Source of the DNA: CAWBRT01 sp963832365
GTDB taxonomy: Bacteria; Acidobacteriota; Terriglobia; Terriglobales; Acidobacteriaceae
DNA length: 64,000 nucleotides
Direction: 5' to 3'
Assembly: GCA_963832365.1 (NCBI GenBank)
Contig: CAWHUL010000023.1
Span: 62,001-126,000, forward strand
A program made the position numbers and the translations under genes. The notes below the pieces were generated by a model. The model was given only the letters and a program-made list of their open reading frames with translations, was not told the origin of the DNA and did not search any database. Position 1 is the first letter of the stretch, and each line of letters begins with the position of its first letter. Below are positions 34,570 through 43,328 of this stretch, in pieces.

Positions 34570-34827
34570 ATGAATCACGCAACAACAGGGGGGGTCGTAA
34601 AACTAGAACTGGGGATCGTAAGACTTGAACTGAAGTACTGTGAGCGTTGTGGAGGGCTGTGGACGAGGGAGCACGGAGTGTTGCAAAGCCGTTGCGAACG
34701 GTGCATGGCGGAAGAAAAGCAACTCACAAAGCTGTGGAGAGCGAGGAGCAATCGGTTCAACAGGAGCGCCCGACTGGCGGGTTTCGGCAATGAGTCGACC
34801 ACGATTCCGGGAGGCTTGCCGGCATGA
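34570..34827 (+). CDS. Small zinc-ribbon protein
   Basis: 85 residues. LELKYCERCGGLW and SRCERCMAEE provide a C-x2-C ... C-x2-C zinc-binding set, followed by an Arg-rich tail. The ATG at 34570 follows a GGGGGAAG stretch. The last codons overlap the start of the sigma-like gene by four bases (ATGA), so they are translationally coupled. Function unknown; a nucleic-acid or protein-binding partner of the sigma-like factor is one option (inference). Confidence 0.6.
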   Translation: MNHATTGGVVKLELGIVRLELKYCERCGGLWTREHGVLQSRCERCMAEEKQLTKLWRARSNRFNRSARLAGFGNESTTIPGGLPA

Positions 34828-35519
34828 AGACCGCTCAGAACGGTGTACCAGCGCGAGAGGGGGCCTGTAACGGGCCGAAAAAATCCGGTTGTGAATTTGT
34901 GGATGGCGATGGGGCGCTTCCCTTCTACAGGGCGGGAACGGAGCGAATGCTGCGGCGTTATTTTCGGTTGTCGCTGGATCTCGGCAGGCTGCCTTCGATC
35001 CTGGGAGGAGAGGTGTTCCGTGGGATGGTTTCCTCTAGCCGGATGCATACGTTTGAAGACTTCGTGATCTTTGTTCACGACATGGAACGGTGCATGGAGA
35101 AATTGGATCCGGCATCGCTGGAGACGATTGCCGCGCTGGTTTTTCTGGATCAATCGCAGGAGGAAGCGGGAAAATCGCTGGGCCTCTCGCGGCGGCAGGT
35201 GGAACGGCGTTACAGCACGGCATTGGATCGGCTGTCATACAGGCTGCTAATAGCCGAGCTGATTGAGCCACTGCCTTTGACGTTGGAGCAACCGGATTGC
35301 ATGGTGTGCCTGCGGAATCCGGAATTTTCGGCGCGGGCGGATGCTTCTGAAACCGAGGCTGTCGGGGGTAGGCGCGCTGATTCGGTGCGCTTGCAATTGC
35401 CGCCGAAGAAGCCGGCTGCTTCGGTGAGGACAGCCGTTTCGTACACTGGTCAGAAGGCTATAGGGCGGGCCGGTGTTGTTCAAATGCAGAGCACTATGTG
35501 GCGAAACCGGATTCACTAA
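34824..35519 (+). CDS. Sigma-70 region-4-like / ArpU-like transcription factor
   Basis: 231 residues. The centre (~105-150) shows a winged or sigma-4 type HTH: 'LETIAALVFLDQSQEEAGKS' then LGLSRRQVERRYSTALDRLSY. There is no region 2, so it is not a full sigma factor; ArpU-type late regulators of phages have this layout. The C-terminal 70 residues are low in recognisable pattern. Overlaps the zinc-ribbon gene and is followed by a clean terminator at 35565. Confidence 0.6.
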   Translation: MKTAQNGVPAREGACNGPKKSGCEFVDGDGALPFYRAGTERMLRRYFRLSLDLGRLPSILGGEVFRGMVSSSRMHTFEDFVIFVHDMERCMEKLDPASLETIAALVFLDQSQEEAGKSLGLSRRQVERRYSTALDRLSYRLLIAELIEPLPLTLEQPDCMVCLRNPEFSARADASETEAVGGRRADSVRLQLPPKKPAASVRTAVSYTGQKAIGRAGVVQMQSTMWRNRIH

Positions 35520-35564
35520 AGCAGTTTCATAGTCGGTCTAATCGGATTTAACCAAAGTACACTC

Positions 35565-35593
35565 GGGCGCGGCCAAGACCGCGCCCTTTTTTT
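35565..35593 (+). terminator. Rho-independent terminator
   Basis: GGGCGCGG (35565-35572), loop ccaaga, CCGCGCCC (35579-35586), then seven T (35587-35593). It ends the zinc-ribbon/sigma-like unit. The rest of the 35520-35845 spacer holds no gene I can support. Confidence 0.9.
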
Positions 35594-35845
35594 GCGCAGC
35601 GGCTGCCGGCGGCGGGGAGCCGAAGGCGATTCGAAAGAGCAAAGCACGGTGGGTGCTTGGCGGTGTCAAGCGAAGTTGGAGCGAGAAAAAAGGCAAGTGC
35701 GCGGAATCGCGTGAGTTAGAGCTTGGTGTTCGATGTCTCAATGCCCCCCTTTAAATTGCTATCCTAAGAATAGGAAGACAGAAGCAAAGGCGCGTCAGAC
35801 GCGGGGATCGCGTATGACGGTTGCAGGTAATCATGAGAGTCACGG

Positions 35846-36433
35846 ATGGCGAGCGATAGAGGTAAGAGGAAGACGTTGGAGCAGAGTGCCGGCGGATCTG
35901 CGCTCCACCACGCGAAGAGCGGGCGCGGTGGGGGCGCCGCGCAGCGCAGCCAGACCCGTACAATGCGTTCCACACGGAAAGAGAACGCAGCGGCAATCGA
36001 ACAGTCTGCTGAGTCCGATGGCCTGGTAACGGAAGAGGTCACGCCTGCGGACGGAAAAGTCAGAAAGAAACCCACGCGGTCGAAATCGGCCCAGAGCGTG
36101 AAACAGGAATGCAAGCAGAAGATCATTGCCGAGATGGGTCAGATTGTGACCGGTCTGATCGAAAAGGCAAAGCGGGGAAGTTACAACGAGGCGAAACTTC
36201 TGCTCACCATCGCCGATAAGGACGAAGGCAAGAAGGCGGAGGACAAAGCGGCGCAGGCGGCAACCGATGCCTCGCTGGCAGAGTTGCTGCTGGGGCATCT
36301 GGGTGCGGCCCCTAAGCCTGCGGCGCCGGTGAAAAAGCGTGGCGGCAGGCGCAAGACCGCCGCCGCGCCGCTACCAGAAGAGCCGGCAGCGTCCAGCGAG
36401 CCAAACAAGCCACAGGCCGGCAGGCAAACGTGA
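35846..36433 (+). CDS. Basic hypothetical protein, possible phage packaging-type small protein
   Basis: 195 residues with a Lys/Arg/Ala-rich disordered N-terminus, a helical core (IIAEMGQIVTGLIEKAKRGS YNEAKLLLTIAD split here for readability), and an Ala/Pro/Lys-rich tail with KKRGGRRK. The core looks like helix-turn-helix small-terminase or 'AK.GS..HAK' proteins of acidobacterial phage-like loci, but that is only a pattern impression. DNA binding is plausible from the charge. It is preceded by a terminator and followed by the tyrosine phosphatase gene. Confidence 0.5.
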   Translation: MASDRGKRKTLEQSAGGSALHHAKSGRGGGAAQRSQTRTMRSTRKENAAAIEQSAESDGLVTEEVTPADGKVRKKPTRSKSAQSVKQECKQKIIAEMGQIVTGLIEKAKRGSYNEAKLLLTIADKDEGKKAEDKAAQAATDASLAELLLGHLGAAPKPAAPVKKRGGRRKTAAAPLPEEPAASSEPNKPQAGRQT

Positions 36434-36577
36434 GCAGGAAAGATTCATCCAATGGATTTGGAAGAAGGCACGTTGCTGGTCGGGGTTCAACTGAACGCGT
36501 TTTAAGCTGTTAAAGTAAAGTATTGGCGCGCGGTTGAGCCGCGATGGCTCGATCAGGGCCGGAGACGGAATTCTGTA

Positions 36578-37033
36578 ATGGACATGACGTGGGTGACCGA
36601 TCGGATTGCGGTCGGAGGCGGGATATGGGTCGAAGAGAAGATGGCGCAGGTGGCTGCCGCCGGGGTCACGCATATTATCGACATGCAGATCGAGTTTGAC
36701 GACACGCCGCTGGCGGAGCCATTTGGGATTGAAGTGCTGTGGAACCCGGTGGACGACGATTTCCAGCCGAAACCGAGGCCGGTGTTTGAGCGGGGGGTGG
36801 ATTTCGCACTGCGGGCGCTGGATCAAAGCGAAACGAAGTTGTACATCCATTGCGCGGCAGGAGTTCACAGGGCGCCGATGATGGCATTGGCGGTGATGCG
36901 TGCTCTGGGACACAAGCTGGAAGAGGCAAAACGCTTGATTCAGAGCAAGCGCTACGTGGTGGATTTTGCGGACGTGTATGTGCGCAGCGTGGAGTCATTC
37001 ATGAAGGAGTTTTCGGGCCAAGCGGCGCAATAA
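36578..37033 (+). CDS. Dual-specificity / tyrosine protein phosphatase
   Basis: 151 residues. The Cys-based phosphatase loop is IHCAAGVHRAP with Cys92 and Arg98 (HCx5R) and a hydrophobic helix after it. The general-acid loop is probably PVDDDF (residues 58-63). It resembles eukaryote-like dual-specificity phosphatases: 'ITDRIAVGGG' style start (VTDRIAVGGGIWV) and 'THIIDMQ'. Soluble, no signal peptide. It lies in a phage-like island but may be an independent cargo gene. Substrate unknown. Confidence 0.85.
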   Translation: MDMTWVTDRIAVGGGIWVEEKMAQVAAAGVTHIIDMQIEFDDTPLAEPFGIEVLWNPVDDDFQPKPRPVFERGVDFALRALDQSETKLYIHCAAGVHRAPMMALAVMRALGHKLEEAKRLIQSKRYVVDFADVYVRSVESFMKEFSGQAAQ

Positions 37034-37123
37034 GATCTGGCCGAGCTTCCACCCCAACACCCGCAACTACGGCGCGTGTTGGGGGTCCCGGGAGCGAGAA
37101 CCAGAGATAGCGGGATAAAGAAC

Positions 37124-37660
37124 ATGATATTCAGAACAGGCCGCCCTACGGGGCGGATTTTTTTTTGGTGGCTCATTCTGGCGGTCACAATTTTTGCGGG
37201 TGCGGAAGCCCCGGCGGCGACGAGCAAGACCTCGATCGTGGATGTTCTGTATAGGGCCGACGGCACACCGGCGCAAGGGACTTTGCTAATCTCGTGGGGA
37301 CAGTCAAGACTTTCGCGCGATGCGAACAACTATTTTGGGATCAAGGCATACGGCAAGCACGACCGGGTTGCGATGCCAACGCACGAAGTTGAAAACGGCA
37401 CGGTCAAGGCAGTCACCGCCGAGTTTACAAAGTTTCAATCGATGGAAGAGTGCTTCGCGGCACGGGACCGACTGATTGCCACGAGCGGTTTTTTCGCCGA
37501 AGCGCGAGCGTGCCCGGCAAATGCGGCGGCGTTCGCCCGAGCCATTGCCAAGCATTGGGCGACCGATCCGGCATATGCCGAAAAGATCCTGGCCATTCAC
37601 GGGCGGTTCAAGTTGCAATCATTGGACGAGATTGCCCTCTCGGCTCTCGGCTCAGCATAA
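37124..37660 (+). CDS. Chimeric protein: structural-protein-like N-terminus fused to a glucosaminidase domain lacking its front part
   Basis: 178 residues from the ATG at 37124. The C-terminal half matches FlgJ/LytG-type endo-beta-N-acetylglucosaminidases (WGQSRLSRDANNYFGIKAYG, VTAEFTKFQSMEECFAARDR, YAEKILAI), which normally begin 'QAALESGWGQS'. Here those residues, with the catalytic Glu, are replaced by 'YRADGTPAQGTLLISW', a segment that belongs to tail/structural proteins of acidobacterial phage-like loci (inference). The join is at LISWGQS. The N-terminal hydrophobic stretch (FFWWLILAVTIFAGA) would be a signal peptide. A terminator lies inside the first codons (37141-37166). Likely a non-functional deletion product. 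Confidence 0.6.
   Translation: MIFRTGRPTGRIFFWWLILAVTIFAGAEAPAATSKTSIVDVLYRADGTPAQGTLLISWGQSRLSRDANNYFGIKAYGKHDRVAMPTHEVENGTVKAVTAEFTKFQSMEECFAARDRLIATSGFFAEARACPANAAAFARAIAKHWATDPAYAEKILAIHGRFKLQSLDEIALSALGSA
37141..37166 (+). terminator. Intrinsic terminator inside the 5' end of the chimeric gene
   Basis: CCGCCC-TACG-GGGCGG (37141-37156) followed by A and nine T (37158-37166). It is located 17 bases into the coding frame that starts at 37124, so most transcripts from upstream should stop before the glucosaminidase domain. It may be a relic of the gene that once ended here. Confidence 0.8.
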
Positions 37661-37777
37661 CAACATTGCATTGATCAGATGCTCAACTGTTAGAGCAGTT
37701 CCAGAATAGGTGTACCCCGACGCTGTCGCCTTCATGGGATGCACCTCTCGCGAACTGGTTCAGATCGAAGGAGGCGT

Positions 37778-38125
37778 ATGAATTTTCTGGCTGGTCTACT
37801 GAAGGGGTTGAACGTTGTCCAGAGTGTTCTTCCGTTCGTGAATAGTACGGTAACCTCGGTTGAATCGTTGCTCGGCGGCGCTCCGGGCTCAGTCAAGAAG
37901 GCGGCAGCCTTGCAAATTATTGGCAGCGGGCTCAGTGTGGCGGCGGCTACGACCGGCGCATCGGCCGAAACGATTTCAATGGCGCTCAATGCGGTGAGCC
38001 CGTTGATCGACAGCGTTGTCGCGTTGAAAAACGTCTTCGGCGAGTTTTCCAAGTCGAATTCGGCGGCTGTGCAAGAGAACACGCCGGCCGTGGCGGCCTC
38101 CGCACCGGCACTAGTCCGGTCGTAG
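37778..38125 (+). CDS. Small hydrophobic/Ala-Ser-rich protein of the phage-like island
   Basis: 115 residues, with a strong GAAGGAGG before the ATG at 37778. It has alternating small and hydrophobic residues (AALQIIGSGLSVAAATTGAS, VSPLIDSVVALKNVFGEF), amphipathic helices, and an Ala/Pro-rich tail. No clear transmembrane helix and no family recognised. It lies 16 bases before the next small gene, probably a pair. A tape-measure, holin-antiholin or structural role would fit the context but is unproven. Confidence 0.6.
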   Translation: MNFLAGLLKGLNVVQSVLPFVNSTVTSVESLLGGAPGSVKKAAALQIIGSGLSVAAATTGASAETISMALNAVSPLIDSVVALKNVFGEFSKSNSAAVQENTPAVAASAPALVRS

Positions 38126-38141
38126 GCGAAGGGAATCCTTG

Positions 38142-38303
38142 GTGCTCGACACAATTAACGCAATCCACTCCAATGTTTACGGGCTGATTCTGATCGTGAT
38201 CGGGTCTGTTCTGGTTTGTATGAATCAGCACGACACGGGAAACTCTCTGATCGTTGGCGGTGGTGTCCTGATGAACATCACCTTCAGCAAAGGGCAGGCA
38301 TAG
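38142..38303 (+). CDS. Short holin-like membrane protein
   Basis: 53 residues, starting at GTG 38142 with AAGGGA 7 bases upstream. One hydrophobic segment (VYGLILIVIGSVLVCM) and a second glycine-rich weakly hydrophobic segment (SLIVGGGVLMNITF) make two possible membrane passes. Small proteins with this layout sit next to lysis genes in phages. The gene is below the usual length cut-off for automatic calling. Confidence 0.55.
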   Translation: MLDTINAIHSNVYGLILIVIGSVLVCMNQHDTGNSLIVGGGVLMNITFSKGQA

Positions 38304-38354
38304 TCGCGGGTGACAAAACGGCAGACCGGCAGGCCTGCCGTATGCAGCGGCAGG

Positions 38355-40026
38355 CTACATCAGAGGCTCGTTCCAGTTCTCTAAATACTTCTTCAATACG
38401 ACCATGAACTGATCGGCGACCGCGCCGTCGATGATGCGGTGGTCATAACCGATGGAAAGATGGCAGACAGAGCGAATTGCGATGCTGTCGTTGCCTTCTT
38501 TGTCGGTTATGACCGCCGGCGTCTTGTAAATGGCTCCCACTCCAAGGATCGCTACCTGCGGCTGGTTTATGATCGGCATGCCAAATTTGGCGCCGAAGAT
38601 GCCCGGGTTAGTAATGGTAAACGTTCCGCCCTGTACATCCTCAGGTTTCAACCGCTTGGCGCGCGCTCGCTCGCCGAGATCGGTAACGGCCCGCTGCAGC
38701 CCGACAAAGCTGAGCTCGTCGGCATGCTTGACGACGGGGACAATCAATCCCCAGTCGAGCGCCACAGCGATGCCAATATTGATCTCGCGCTTGTAGTGAA
38801 CGTTCTCACCCTCGATGGACGAATTGACTACCGGCCAGACTCGCAAGGCATGAGCCACTGCGCGCGCATAGAAAGGCGTGTAGGTAAGTTTGAGTCCGGT
38901 CGCCTCCTGAAAGCGATTCTTCATCGTCTCGCGCAGCTTCACAATCCGGGTGAAATCGATTTCGAACACGCCATGCACATGAGCGCTGGTGCGCTTGGAT
39001 GCCACCATGTGCTCGGCGATTCTCCGACGCATGATCGACATTGTCTCGATGGTTCCGGGAACGCCGGCAAATTTGTTTGCCGGAGTCGCAGGCTGCGCCG
39101 CGGCAGGAGCCGCCGAAGGAGCGCGAAGGCGGGAGGAGCGGCAACCGCAGGCGCCGATGGTTGAGCCGGTGCTCGATCTTGGCACGCTCCACGAACGCCA
39201 GAATATCTTCCTTGGTAATTCGTCCGCCGCTTCCGGTGCCGGTGACACGACGCAGATCCACGCCATGCTCCTGTGCGAGCCGCCGTACCAGAGGCGAGGA
39301 GCGAATACGCTCGGTCTCTTCCGCGCTGAGAGTCTCGGCCGGTGCCGCTTCCTTTGGTTTGGCAGCGGCGGTTTCGGCTGGCTGCGCCCCCACGCTCGCT
39401 GCGGCTGCGGAAGGTTGGGTAGCCGCCGGAGCGCCTTCGCCGGCGATCACCGCGACCACGTGGTTGACTTGGACGGTTTGTCCCGCAGCAACCTTGATTT
39501 CACTCAGCACACCACTGGCAGACGCGGGAATTTCGGCATCGACCTTGTCGGTCGAAATCTCAAACAGCGGCTCATCGCGCGTAACTTTGTCGCCCACGTT
39601 TTTCAGCCAGCGCGTGATGGTGCCTTCAAAGATGGATTCTCCCATCTGGGGCATGACAACGTCGGTGGCCGGGCCGGCCGGCAACGCTGGCGAGGGCGGC
39701 GCGGTCGCAACGGGCTGTGCGGTCGGTGCGGGCGGTGCGGGAGCCGCAGCGCGTGCCGCTGGCGGCTGCGCAACGCTGGTGGCTGCACCGGAGTCGTCAA
39801 TCACGGCGACCACGGAGTTCACTTGCACGGTCGCGCCCGCCTGCGCCTTGATCTCCTTGAGAATGCCACCGGCAGGAGCGGGTATTTCGGCATCGACTTT
39901 ATCGGTGGAAATCTCAAACAGCGGCTGATCGCGCTCTACTCGCTCACCGGGCTGTTTGAGCCACTTGGTGATCGTGCCTTCGAAAATCGATTCTCCCATC
40001 TGGGGCATGATGACATCGGTTGGCAT
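38355..40026 (-). pseudogene. 2-oxoacid dehydrogenase E2 (dihydrolipoyl acyltransferase), frameshifted
   Basis: Core acyl-transfer subunit of a pyruvate or branched-chain 2-oxoacid dehydrogenase. Order: two lipoyl domains, each with lipoyl-Lys in FEISTDKVDAEIPA; Ala/Pro linkers; peripheral-subunit-binding domain (SSPLVRRLAQEHGVDLRRVT); catalytic domain with the HxxxDG active site in IGYDHRIIDGAVAD. The start at 40026 has GGAAGGAAA upstream. The frame breaks twice in the last linker, near 39172 and near 39120; adding one base at each point restores an Ala/Pro linker (APAQPSAPAVAAPPAFA) joining the two intact halves. Catalytic residues are otherwise intact, so missing bases in the assembly are as likely as real decay. 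Confidence 0.85.
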
Positions 40027-40217
40027 AGATTTCCTTCCGCAGGTGCATCTGTTCCGCAATCCACCCTACTCCAACCCGGCACAATGGAGATCCCACCGGA
40101 TGACCCAGGCGCATAGGAGAGTCAGAACAAACGTGAATTATACCTTTTGCCAGCGGGTACTCGGCAGCACGCCTGAGCACTTTGATCTGGCCGGCATGGA
40201 GTCACGGCTTGGGTTGG

Positions 40218-40770
40218 CTACCCGGCGTTGCGCGGTGCTGCCGGCTGCGGAGCCGTGGCCGGAGCAGCCGCTTGCCGCCAAGCCTCCTGCGCTTCAGCCG
40301 GAAGTTTAGCCGAGTTCTTGACGAAGGCGACGACCTGCCATATCTGATTGTCGTTTAGAATTCCCGCCCAGCTCGGCATTCCGCTGAGCCGTATGCCATG
40401 CTGGACGACCCAGAACAGATGGGAATCCGGATCGCCAGGAATGCGATTGATGATTTGCGGAACCGGCGGATTGAACTTGGTACGCATTGGGCTGACTCGC
40501 TGCAACAGCCCGCCGTGGCAGTAAGAGCAGTTCTGCTCATAGAGGCGGGCGCCGGCCCCCAGGTTCTGTGCATTCGGCTGCATCGGGTTGTCCTGCTTGG
40601 GCGCGTTTCGATCGACGTACTCGTCCATCGCCATGTTCGCCAGCCAGCGCTCGACCGAACCGGGCGGATTGTCGGCCCCGATCGGGAACTTGCCGAGGTG
40701 AAGATACTGATAGGTCCCTCCGAGAATGACAACCACAGGTTAGCAGCACACCGGTAATGAACCCTCGCAT
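40218..40770 (-). pseudogene. Monohaem cytochrome c, membrane-anchored, with a frameshift near its start
   Basis: Class I cytochrome c: haem site CSYCH, axial Met in SGMPSWAGIL, and an Ala/Pro-rich tail. The N-terminus starts well at ATG 40770 (AGGAGGAG upstream) as MRGFITGVLLT, then loses frame near 40737. Removing one base gives MRGFITGVLLTVVVILGG, a proper membrane anchor, continuing to YQYLHLGKFPIGAD. Such cytochromes accompany quinol oxidising complexes such as alternative complex III; none of those genes is visible here. It lies between the E2 and E1-beta genes. Confidence 0.8.
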
Positions 40771-40963
40771 CGCAGCTCCTCCTCGCTTAATTGCAGCATC
40801 AAGCTTCACTGCGAGAACCGCACCACGGTCGACGATAGCCATAGGCCGGAGGTCGGCGGCTGAGCCAGACTTCCTGCACTATTATCCCTCAATTCAGCTT
40901 CGGCGTGCGCACAGTGCGGGCGGCCGGTGAAGTGGACCGCCACGCACTCTCCGTGGATGCGGT

Positions 40964-41937
40964 CTAATACCGTTTCAGCCTGCGCGCTTCGCGCACAACA
41001 TCTTCCACACTTGGCAAGAAGGCTCGTTCGAGCGGTGGCGAAAACGGCACGGGCGTGTCGCGCGCGGCAATTCGCGTGATGGGTGCATCGAGGTCATCGA
41101 AAGCGTCCTCATTGATGCAGGCGGCGATTTCACCGGCAACGCCGCCGGTCTTGGTATCTTCGTGCAGCACGATGACGCGGTTGGTCTTGCGCACGGTTTC
41201 GGCTACGGTCTCCCGGTCGAGCGGCAACAGGGTGCGCAGATCGACCACCTCCAGTTCAATACCTTCATTGGCCAGGATTTCGGCTGCTTCCAGGGCGACG
41301 TAAAGCATAGCCGCGTAAGTGACTACAGAAACATGATGGCCCGCCCGCGCCACCCGCGCCTTTCCGATCGGCACAGTGTAGTCCTCCGGCGGTAGTTCCT
41401 CCTTCACCCGGCGGTAGAGAAACTTGTGCTCGAAAAACAGACTGGATTGTTGTCCCGGATCGCAGACTTGATGAGTCCTTTGGCGTCATAGGCGGTCGCC
41501 GGGCAGACGACTTTCAACCCCGGAACGTGGGCGAAGTACGTCTCGGGGTTCTGCGAGTGAAAGGGGCCGCCATGCACGCCGCCGCCGGACGGACCGCGCA
41601 GCACCACGGGCGCAGCGACGTTCCAGCGATAGTGCGCCTTGGCAAGCAGGTTGATGATCTGACTGAAGGCGCAACTGATGAAATCCATAAACTGGAACTC
41701 GACCACCGGGCGCAATCCGGTGAGCGAAGCGCCAAAGGCGGCGTTGACGAATGCCATTTCGGAGATCGGCGTGTCGATCACCCGCTCGGCGCCAAAGCGA
41801 TCGAGCAGTCCTTCGGTAACTCTGAACGCGCCCCCGTAGACCCCGATGTCTTCGCCGATGCAGAAGACTGAAGAGTCGCGCTCCATTTCTTCATGGATTC
41901 CCTGGCGGATAGCTTCTAGATAGGTAAGCGTGGGCAT
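40964..41937 (-). pseudogene. 2-oxoacid dehydrogenase E1-beta subunit, frameshifted
   Basis: Beta subunit of the thiamine-dependent E1; about 325 residues when joined. N-terminal half: EDIGVYGGAFRVTEGL, TPISEMAFVNAAFGA, RGPSGGGVHGGPFHSQ. C-terminal half: VPIGKARVARAGHHVSVVTY, DLRTLLPLD, RIAARDTPVPFSPPLE. The halves meet at an A5 run (41433-41437 on the plus strand); one more base gives a smooth ...NNPVCFFEHKFLYRRVKEE.... It ends 4 bases before the E1-alpha gene, the usual gene order (alpha, beta). As in its neighbours, an assembly error is possible. Confidence 0.88.
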
Positions 41938-41941
41938 AAGG

Positions 41942-43211
41942 TTATGGTTTCCGCTTCACCCCAAACTTCACCTCCCCATACTTCGGCAGCACGGTGTGGC
42001 AGTTTCCCTCGCAGTAAGGGCCCTGGTGAGTGGCGTCCTCTTGCGGGCTGGGCATCGGCGAAGTCTCGGCCTTCGCTCGCTCGCTTTCGACGTACGAGTC
42101 GACTTCAGCGACCAGCTCTTCATGTTCGTCAGAGGTGAGCCATTGCTTCCGTTCCACCAGGTATTGACGAAAGCGTTCGATGGGATCGCGCTTCAACCAG
42201 TATTCATAAAGCGAGCGAGGCACATACTGAGCGGCATCGTGTATGGCGTGTCCCTTCATGCGCATCATCTTTGCCTCGATGAGCGTGGGACCTTCGCCGC
42301 GCCGTGCGCGTTCGCAGGCGTCTCGCGTAATGTCATAGACTTGGCACGCGTCGGTCCCGTCGACGATTACCCCGGGAATTCCGTAGGCAATCGAACGCTC
42401 GGCAAGGTCCTTGACGCGGAACTGCCGGTCCGACGGCGTGGAGAATCCCCAGAGGTTGTTCTCCACGATCACCACTACCCCAAGACGCTGCACGGCGGCC
42501 AGGTTTAAGCCTTCATAAGTGACGCCCGTGGACTGGCCGCCATCTCCGATGTAGGTTAGCGTCGCGATGTCGCGGCCCTGCAGACGCGCGCCCAGACAGA
42601 TGCCGGCCATCACGGAGATCATCTCACCGAGCATCGTGATAGGTGCGCACACATTGCGCCGCACGGTGTCGCCAAAATGCAAGCCGCCGTCACGCCCAAG
42701 GCTGGGCGAATCGGCTTTGGCCATGTACTGCCGCATGATGTCCGCGGGCGTGAACCCGCGCACCATGAGCGCGCCCTGATTGCGGAACGCCGGTGCCATC
42801 CAGTCCTCTGGCGCGAGCGCATAGGCGGCGGCGCACGAGCAGGCCTCCTGCCCAAGCCCGAAGTAGACGGTGCCGATGACCCTGGACTGTTTGTAGAGAG
42901 TCTCCAAAGCGGATTCCACGCGCCGGTTGAGAAGCATCCAGCGATAAAGCTCAACGCATTGCTCACGGCTGAGGTATTTCGATTCGCGGATCGGTGGTGC
43001 GGGCGCCGTCAGATCCCCGTCGACCCGATACTGCACTTCTTCGCCCACGGTCTCCATGTGCAGCTCGAACTCCGGGCGCTCCAGGCGGTAATCGGGCAGG
43101 TTGTAGCTGCGCAACATCGACGACGCGGCTTCATCCTGACCAGAGCCGCGGGGCTTCGCCTGAGATTTCGGTTCTCTCCGGGCGGATGAGTTCTTGGATT
43201 CGGTCGGCCAT
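41942..43211 (-). CDS. 2-oxoacid dehydrogenase E1-alpha subunit (start disturbed)
   Basis: Thiamine-dependent decarboxylase subunit. About 400 residues: 'YFGLGQEACSCAAAYALAPE', thiamine-diphosphate motif GDGGQSTGVTYEGLNLAAVQ...ENN, and 'MKGHAIHDAAQYVPRSLYEY' phosphorylation-loop equivalent. The C-terminus has an extra Cys/His tail (YCEGNCHT). A good ribosome-binding site (GGGAG) precedes ATG 43211, but that ATG opens a different frame (MADRIQELIRPERTE) from the body, which continues upstream into lipB. Therefore the exact start is uncertain; an internal ATG near 43115 or an indel near 43140-43205 are options. Confidence 0.8.
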
Positions 43212-43328
43212 GGTTCTCCCTGCGAGACGGTCTCGGCAACGGCAAAAACAACGCTTGTCGCGGCCCTCTTACCAAGGAAAGCCGATTTTACACCGGAGCT
43301 TCTGACATGGGCGGGAGTTGTGGGAAGA

